Below, one piece after another: positions 56,986 to 64,000 of a stretch of 64,000 bases of DNA. Within the stretch, counting starts at the first letter, position 1. Each line of letters opens with the position of its first letter. The notes under the pieces are model-generated. The model did not search any database. It was not told where the DNA came from and saw nothing but the letters and a program-made list of their open reading frames with translations. Origin of the DNA: Malaya genurostris (lineage: Eukaryota > Arthropoda > Insecta > Diptera > Culicidae). The translations under genes were made by a program, and so were the position numbers. The stretch spans positions 153,000,365-153,064,364 of the forward strand of contig NC_080572.1 of assembly GCF_030247185.1 (NCBI RefSeq). Direction: 5' to 3'.

Positions 56986-57486
56986 ATTTTGTCGTCTTGT
57001 TGGAACCAAATGGTGTCCAAGTCTTCCTTTTCAAGTAACGGGAAGAACCAATCGCTAATCATGGTGCGATAAGCGCTCGCCATTGACCATGGCGGCGGCT
57101 CCTGCCTCATTTTCGAAGAAAAATGGCCCAATGATGCCGCCAGACCTAAATCCGCATCAAACCGTCACTCTCTGAAGATGCATCGGCTTCTCCATGATAA
57201 CGTGCGGGTTTTCCGTACCCAGATGCGACAATTTTGCTTATTAACATACCCGCCGAGATGAAAATGTGCCTCATCCGAGATGATATTTGGCACACACATT
57301 CCGCAACATTACCATGATTTTCAAAGTAAAACTGCACTATTTTCACGCGTTCCTCAAGCGTATACACAACCATTTTCGTTCAGCGGAAGGATAAAACTAT
57401 GCTTCTGTCAAATCAGAATTGACATTGAAGTTACCAATGTCGAAATAATCGCTAGTTTAAAAAAAAAGTGAAACGGCGGACCCTGT
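56985..57486 (-). pseudogene. Tc1/mariner-type transposase, internally deleted
   Basis: Minus strand: ATG at 57373 opens MVVYTLEERVKIVQFYFENH, an N-terminal helix-turn-helix start, then jumps near 57300 to the catalytic part: NIISDEAHFHLGGYVNKQNC (first Asp), a frameshift at about 57215, ENPHVIMEKPMHLQ, GGIIGPFFFENEAG, and EDLDTIWFQQDD (second Asp) before truncation at 56985. A TIR-like end, CAGGGTCCGCCGTTTCACTT on the minus strand, lies at 57485-57466 next to TA. An internal-deletion derivative, truncated at the other end. Confidence 0.82.
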
Positions 57487-57604
57487 ATATATAAGAAAAT
57501 ATAAAAATGGATGGTGGAAGACACAAAAAAGAAGAAATGACGACCGGGTTAATTTAGGCGAGCGAATCTATTTAGTTTCAAATGAAGATAGAATAATAAT
57601 AATA

Positions 57605-59400
57605 AAAAAACGTGATTAATCCACCTAGCAGTGAGATGATACCTTTTTTTTTATCAATACGCATGTGTTTTTGCATGGATATTCTTAGGTGTTTTAGTTC
57701 TCATGACATTATTTTAATTATCGTCGTTTTAAACGGCAAATTGAGATTTTAATCACTCATTACCCTGTAATGCCGAAACTGCAAAACATATCGAATTTCA
57801 ATCTTAGCGTGCGACAATCGATTGAACATTCCATGAGATGTCGAAGTAAGTTCCACTTTAGAGTTTTTCGTCATTATTTATGATACTTCCAGAGCCGGTA
57901 TTCAGAAATTAGCATAGCCCAAAACGATTCGAATGGCCATAAATTATTACGCCAAACAATTTACATGAAATTTATAAACTCATCATCTGTAATTCCAGAA
58001 TCGAATAAAATTCACCAATTTTGTATGGGACCTTAAGTCCTGTAATATTTGTTTTTGAAGTTCGATTTGGTCTTTTTGAGAAAATGATTGAGCTTTGAGA
58101 ATCGATTCGATACTGGAACCGGAATTCTAAACTCGGTGTAGCCGAAATCAGTTAAATTCACCTGAGCAGTGTGTAGACATCTTTGAGAAATTGTAGTGCG
58201 AATTAAAATTTGGGGGTACATTCCGAATCCCAAAAAAAAAAATACCGCTCAAACTGAAATAAATTTATTTGGTAATCGACTATCCAAATCTGCAAACTCG
58301 ATAAACCTGATTAATTTATGTGAAATGGACATTTATATACTAATCACCCTGCATTTTTTAAACCAGAAGTCGGATCTGCCTAAAAAGTAAGAGGTTTTAT
58401 AGGATTTTAAGACCTCTCATTTGAATCATAGATGATTCTTAGATTTCATTTGAATCTTAAATCGGTTCAGCCATCTACGAGAAAAATTAATTGCATTATT
58501 TTAATTTCGTTTCACATATCATCCTGTGGTTCCGCAATCAGAAGTCGGATTCAAACGTAATTCAGGAACCTTGTTGAATCTGAGTTTGTAGAAAACGGCT
58601 TAACCATCTCCGAGAAAATTGAGTGAAATTATTTGTCACACACGCATTTGCTGATCTCGACGAACTGAGTCGTATGGTATATGGAAGTCATGTTCTTCCA
58701 GCATTTATTGCTGTAAATAGTTTAAATCAATATAATTATGGAATTACTTCCAACTCGATAATGCTGGTATCATCTGGTTTACATATGCCATATTCGAAAG
58801 ATTATGTTGCCAAAAATGAACCGTGCTAAAATTGGTCCGAGGCAAATTGTCATAAAAAGGATGCTGTACACAGTCTTTTTGGTTCTTAGAAACAATTATA
58901 TGTAACAGTATAAAAAATCGTGTTTCATGTTGCTCCCAAGCATTGCTTTTTCATACAGCGCTCAAAATTCCTTCTACTGGAATAAGGCTTACACAAAAAT
59001 ATCGATATCTCCGTTAAAAATGGACGGATTTTAACAATCTATGGCTTGTTGGATAGGTATTACCGAGCGAAATCTAAGTCTTGAAACATATTCTGTTTTC
59101 AAGGTCAAATGTTACAGATACTGTCAAAAAACTGAAAATTTTGACATAAAACTTTGTATAACTCAAAAAGTAAACATCCGATCTCAAAACCATTCAATAG
59201 CGTTCTGGGTGACGGGGAGACCTTTCATTTGCGACTAGTTTGATCAAAATCGGTCCAGCCATCTCTGAGATCTCGACCTCTTAGTTGACAACACACATAC
59301 AGACACACACACACACAGACATTTGCTCAGTTCGTCGAGCTGAATCGATTGGTATATGACATTCGGCCCTCTGGGCCTTGGAAAATTTTTCGAAAGTTTG
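57605..59400 (-). repeat. Repeat M copy B and adjoining modules
   Basis: Starts 'taatccacctagcagtgaga' and contains the same tandem modules as copy A; it continues through GT/AC-rich DNA (59290-59320) and the 'gctcagttcgtcgagctgaa' block to about 59400. Short frames inside it (58196-58390, 58623-58829, 59041-59238) follow the repeat and are not considered genes. Confidence 0.7.
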
Positions 59401-59439
59401 AGCGAATTCTATACCTATTTTTATATATATAAAAAAGGT

Positions 59440-59490
59440 AATAATATTAATAGTAATAATAATTATAATAATAATAACAATAATAATAAA

Positions 59491-59531
<41 letters not shown>

Positions 59532-59622
59532 ATTTATTATAATTATTATTATTATTATAATTATAATTATTATTATTATTATTATTATTATAATTATTAT
59601 AATTATTATGATTATTATTATA

Positions 59623-59661
<39 letters not shown>

Positions 59662-59665
59662 GTTA
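59440..59665 (+). repeat. AAT/ATT microsatellite with strand switch
   Basis: (AAT)n to about 59508, then (ATT)n to 59662, making a self-complementary, hairpin-prone tract. Confidence 0.95.
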
Positions 59666-59689
59666 TCAATGAGTATTTATTTTGTTTTA

Positions 59690-60840
59690 TATTTTTCTAG
59701 ATTACAATACCTTATTATATTTCTCCTGAGTATCGAAAATCAGCTTTTGTTGAGATCATATTGTTTACCAAAACATATCCGGATTTTATTCCTTCCCTAC
59801 GAACACATCTTCTATCCTGTGATGCACGAGGAGATACAGTGGTACTCGCAGTCTCTAGAAACAAACAGTATCGGACTAACATTCCTTTCTTTTCCTCAGT
59901 AGCACAGCCTTTGGTCGTAGCTGGCGTCGTTATTAATCATTTAATGATATACAATGAAAATGACGTGCTTCTCCCAAGCTTCATTTCCTTGGTTCATTGT
60001 ACATTTCCACTCATTTGGTCAATCACGAAGTGCATCTACGGGTGATCTACTTCAGCTCAGCTCGATGACTTGATGATTCTCATACTATGTTACAATATGT
60101 CAAAACCCTTGTGAGGAGCATTCACGGACATTTTCATAGACACAACATATACGAAGGTTATATGCAAATAGTTAGAATAAGCGACAATAGTAAAATGCTT
60201 CTATCACAATTATCCACTGCCAGTATATAATTTGTTCGCAAAACGAGAATGAGCGACCGTTTGTTGATTCAGAGCGAATCCCAACAGCAGCGTGTTAACC
60301 CGTAACGCTCAGTTGGGTCATTGAGAGAAATTCGCTCTCGAACTGTTGTCCATTCTACGTTAAATGAACCATGTTGGTTTATTGTTGCTGAGATGATATC
60401 CGTCTCTCTTTTTTTGTCATAAGTACGTTTATTTCTTAAGACAGTTCACATATGTTCTTCTTCGCCACAGCATCACTTCTACATAAAATTCCTCTCCTAA
60501 TATAATTCTAATATATCCTCTTATTTTATAATTATCATATTAGGTATTTCGTCATTTATTATTAAATCCAAACGATTAACTGCTATAAATTATAAAAAAG
60601 GCTGTTATTTTTATGTATTTTTTGATAATTTCATAAACTATTTTGAGTTTATTTGTATTGTTACATCATTCCTATTCAAATTTATCTATTGGATGAAGTT
60701 ATTATTATTCATATTGCCTTATTAATACCCGGGTTTAACCTAGTTGCGGTCTATCACCGGGTTATTGGATGAACCAATGGACGCAGTTGAAGCCGGAACT
60801 ATGTCTTAAAAGGGTCAATTATTAAATTGAAATTCCAATT
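59690..60840. other. Unassigned stretch
   Basis: A 95-codon plus-strand frame (59761-60045) has no recognised family; its hydrophobic middle is not diagnostic. The remainder is AT-rich. No RNA gene or repeat boundary seen. Confidence 0.35.
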
Positions 60841-60849
60841 GTGTTTATG

Positions 60850-61345
60850 AAATGATAAAGAAGTTTCATGTATGGAATCAGATATCATAACTAATTGGCT
60901 CAAGTGGCACGCTCCCCTAGTTATTTCGAGATTTGTGCCTTGCAGTAGCTTCTCATCAATTTCCTGATGGGAAGGGAAGAATACGAGGAACATGGAATGG
61001 AATTTTAAAGTGGGTGAGGTGAGAAAACAACACAAAACATAAAGAAAGGCTGCTGAACGATCTGCATGTGCCAAAATACACAGTAAATAAAACCTCCGCT
61101 GGTTCAGAACCAACAAAATCATTCGTTGCATCAGCTCTAGCCAACTCTTCAGCCCATTCATTTTAAGAATGGCCAGAATAGCCGGGTACCCATAGGCAGT
61201 AAACAGCTACCAACAATTCTGTACTAGTTGGAAAAATGAGTCTGTGATGAAAAATGGTTTTAGGGAGCAAACAACATAGTCGCACCTGCTGGTTAAAAAA
61301 ATGGAATCTGTATGAAAATGGAATTATCGGTATTTGAGAAGACAT
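60850..61345 (-). pseudogene. Non-LTR RNase H C-terminus and 3' UTR
   Basis: Minus strand near 61200: VYCLWVPGYSGHSKN (family WVPGHSG, here Tyr for the His), then in the next frame NEWAEELARADATNDFVG and SEPAE, the end of RNase H domains in R1/LOA/I-type elements. The 3' UTR follows to about 60850 and aligns with 41640-41905. Frameshifted and 5'-truncated. Confidence 0.75.
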
Positions 61346-61595
61346 GTCTGTATTACTGTATCGCTAAAATCGTTATAGTCGACATCGTTGCTACCAATGA
61401 AAAAGCTGGATCGAAAGCTTGTTGACACTTGAAAAAACGTATTGTAAAAACTGACCATTTAGTCTTGAGAGAAACCAGCAACTAGAGTAACTATTCCGGA
61501 TAACATCTGCTTGAATGAAACGCGTTTATTTGAACTTATTTGATTCTTCCGTATTTAATCACTGTTGTTTACAGCAGCTGCCTGACCTTGAAAGT
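61345..61595. other. No recognisable feature
   Basis: Short spacer between two non-LTR scraps in opposite orientation. Confidence 0.35.
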
Positions 61596-61780
61596 GTCAT
61601 CTCAATATACTATCTAAACGCGAGAGGATTGCGCACATAAATCGACGATTTGTTTCTGGCGGCCACAGATTGCGATTTCGACATAATTGGTTTAACCGAA
61701 ACTGGAATACATGATAGCATCACATGATTTCCGCTCTTTGGGATAGTCTATAACGTGTTCCGCAGCGATCGTTCAATTTT
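61596..61780 (+). pseudogene. Jockey/CR1-type endonuclease N-terminal fragment
   Basis: Plus strand: IYYLNARGLRT, stop, IDDLFLAATDCDFDIIGL, TETGIHDSIT, stop, FPLFGIVYNVFRSDRS. This is the start of an apurinic-type endonuclease (N of YLNARG, catalytic E of LTET). Cut on the right by HINE-e at 61802. Confidence 0.75.
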
Positions 61781-61801
61781 TATAAAATGTCTTTGTCCAG
61801 T

Positions 61802-63332
61802 TTTTGTCGTGAATACGACTTACTTTACTATGGGGTGCCTTTTCAAAATTTACCCTCTGAGAGAGTGATAAGTTTTTGATCGTGAATATCTCTTGTTGTA
61901 TCTAACGAATCAACACAATTTTTGCTACACGCCATCGGAAATATCATTATCAGTTGTGTGACATAATCTCAAATAATTCAAAACTAAACTTTTCTGAAAT
62001 GTTTGGTATAAACGTGTATCAAAGAGGATAATCCATAAGGCGCGTTTGCCTTGCTCGTATTCTTAAATCTCATAGCTGAGTGATCTGTGAAAGGATTTAT
62101 ATAATCTAACTACCAATAGAATCGAAATTTTTCAACTTAAACGTGTATAGCAAAAGCATTGAAGTATTTCAATAGTACACTATTGAAAAACCTGTCTCAT
62201 TTGCTCCATGTCAACACCAGCCAATCAGAACGCGTTCTGAGGAAGAGAACAAAATATCTGCTGCTGTACAACAAATCGTTAGAGAAAAATGTTCCGAAAA
62301 GTGTTGAACATCGTAGTGAGTTCCTCAATTTGGTCCTTCTGAATGCTAGAAATGAATCCCTACAGCATATTGATAGTTTCTTTCAATAAATTATGCAAAT
62401 CCGAAATGAAATAATCGACATTAAAATTCTGTATGCGGCTATTTTTATAGCCGTTATGACCGCCCATTAGTGAAAAAGCTATAAACGAAATCACAAAAAT
62501 TGGATCAGTTTGGATTCTATCGCCACTGCGAGCAGATGTATTTTGTGTCGTTTGCAAAGCTAGTTTCGCTTCCGACAAGAGCGATTACGTCACAGCTGCC
62601 AATCGTTTGCATTGATGAAAAAAACAACGGTGGAGAGCATTACACTAAATCAGCCGTTCTGAGGTCTCAAAAGTTTTCTAAAGAACTATTTGGATTTGTT
62701 GTTCGCAAATCGAAAGGAAATATCCCCAGTTTAGTGCAAATCTAGAACAGTTTGGTTAGATTTGTGCACTTTTGGCTGTGTGAAATTCACAGTAATCTAG
62801 ATCAAGTGAAGCCTTCTTTGTTTTTGCGAAAAATGTTCCAGAGTTTAATGTCGTAGCATATTGATAGTTTCGTTCAATAAATTAGGCCTATTGTATCATT
62901 GATCAACCCAGCGAATTAATGTTTTTTTTATTGGAAGATTATAATCGGTTGTAAACGCTACACCTACACCAACCATATCAGTATCGCACCCACATACAAC
63001 AGTTCAGCCTGGAATTAGATGGCGGAAGTCAGCGGCATCCATCGGAATTCGAATTCAACTCATCACTCTCCATCACAAACGCTATCATAAAAGGTTCTTT
63101 TTAGAGCCACCATTATTTTATTATAAAGAACTATAATGGTTATTTCATAATATTTGTGTTTCATAATGTTAAATTTAACTAATCTGTACTTTAGTTTAGG
63201 TGCATCGTTTCAAATTCTACATACAATTTCATACAATTGATCAACTAATTGATATTCGGAAGTGTTAAGGAACATGTCAGTTGTTTTCGTATTCACGACA
63301 TCCAGTTATGTCTCTGACATTACCCACCCGTC
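61802..63332 (+). mobile_element. HINE-e
   Basis: Left repeat GTCGTGAATACGA 61806-61818; right repeat TCGTATTCACGAC 63287-63299; hairpin GTTATGTCTCTGACATTAC 63305-63323; end CACCCGTC at 63332 followed by TTTTT. The first 400 bp match HINE-a and d closely ('ttactttactatggggtgcc', 'aacgccatcggaaat'-like, 'ccagccaatcagaacgcg'), and the H2B promoter block ends there. The middle carries a different, unidentified cargo partly shared with HINE-b (about 62590-62760). Confidence 0.8.
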
Positions 63333-63344
63333 TTTTTAATATCT

Positions 63345-64000
63345 ACTTTAAAATAAAATTTACAATTTTTTTCGTGTGTTGGTACACTTATCACATAGCA
63401 TAACAACTCTCTTCTGTTCAATTTATGAATAAATTCATTAGTGACGACTTTACGATGTAAGTCTGCAAACCATGTAGACCTCTGAAGAGAACTTAGTTTT
63501 TTTAGTGTAAATTTTTGAATATTTGTGTCCAGTTACGTTGTGGGTTTTCTCTGATTGTTTTTGGGTTTTTGAATTGATTCAGAACGCAATGGTATATCTC
63601 ACTGGAACTAGGTGCTCTCACTATTTCATTAGTAAGAAAAGCAATCTCTTTCATCACTGTACGAATGTGTTCGTATTTCCGGGGAATGGCAGCTATGTTT
63701 GGAGGACTCAGGTTGTGCTCTAGAAAACTCCACAAATATGAATGGTCCGAAGCTATTCACAGCATACAATTTGTTATTAAGGCTTTAGCTTCAATTGGAG
63801 AAAAATTCATGTTTAGCTCTCCGCGATGTTTAGGTAATATTAGGGTTTTCAAACGCGATCCTGGTCCGTGTTTTTCCATGCCATCAAAAAGAACCAATTC
63901 GCGAGATAATCTTTCCGCTATATTTGTTCGAGAGAGGAATCACTGATGCTGTGTACCACATTTTGGAAGTAATGAACACCAAAGTGACCATTGGACCCAG
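63345..64000 (-). pseudogene. Non-LTR pol C-terminus with RT zinc-binding-like domain
   Basis: Minus strand: about 63900 LSRELVLFDGMEKHGPGS, LKTLILPKHRGELNMNFS, one stop, then 63735-63502 with IRTVMKEIAFLTNEI and NPQRNWTQIFKNLH, continuing LKKLSSLQRSTWFADLHRK and VVTNEFIHKLNRREL. The W..L......RS.W....H..V.TNE pattern is that of the region before the zf-RVT finger in L1-like and related elements; the Cys pairs are not evident. Runs off the right edge of the window. Confidence 0.6.

Overview
This window reads as repeat-rich intergenic and intronic DNA from an insect, most likely a culicine mosquito (inference). The reasons are a tRNA-derived SINE of mosquito type, several non-LTR clades common in mosquitoes (I, Jockey, RTE), gypsy and mariner remnants, the modular repeat carrying CCACCTAGTGGTG termini and 'gccatctctgagaaaa' cores, AT-rich composition, and long ATT/TAA, TA and GA microsatellites. 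There is no bacterial-style gene organisation. Almost every coding stretch is a broken transposable element. Only two short segments look like exons of ordinary host genes: 45287-44580 and 50565-50298, both on the minus strand.

Layout: 1-240 mariner end. 300-8380 one decayed Ty3/gypsy element on the minus strand (gag, protease/RT, RNase H, integrase with GPY/F tail), split by a noncoding retroposon (1511-2905) and by element HINE-a (4352-6987). 8380-9390 HINE-b. 9490-10870 MITE-like repeat with a nested poly(A) LINE end. 11640-12460 Jockey-like fragment. 12480-14735 repeat X carrying a second retroposon copy. 15440-18240 RTE scrap and dispersed repeats. 18490-20385 RTE element. 20700-24300 broken cut-and-paste transposase gene with a MITE inserted in it. 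24900-30570 mostly unassigned sequence, a SINE and degenerate tandem arrays. 30571-35436 nearly full-length I-clade element, followed by HINE-c in its poly(A) tail. 36495-37560 tandem array with a 380-bp MITE. 37671-43839 very long inverted repeat holding HINE-d. 44150-50565 host-like exons among Jockey scraps and modular repeats. 51796-59400 Jockey element and nested debris. 59690-63335 RNase H and endonuclease scraps and HINE-e. 63345-64000 reverse-transcriptase C-terminus.

The most interesting system is a family of five interspersed elements (a-e). Each is bounded by the subterminal inverted repeat GTCGTGAATACGA / TCGTATTCACGAC, ends in a short 3' hairpin, and sits in a T-run without an obvious target duplication. 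This is the architecture described for Helentron-associated non-autonomous elements (HINE/DINE-1 type). Two copies carry pieces of the replication-dependent histone locus: a nearly complete H2A-like reading frame, H2B-like N-termini, and the TATA-flanked divergent H2A/H2B promoter. This looks like rolling-circle gene capture. One copy (d) sits inside one arm of a long inverted repeat whose other arm preserves the empty site, which fixes the element boundaries from this window alone.

A second point is a noncoding 1.4-1.7 kb retroposon present twice, each copy with a long target-site duplication (24 and 18 bp) and an ACAT-type 3' tail. No gene in the window appears to make an intact transposition protein. 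All functional statements are homology by eye; no database search was run.
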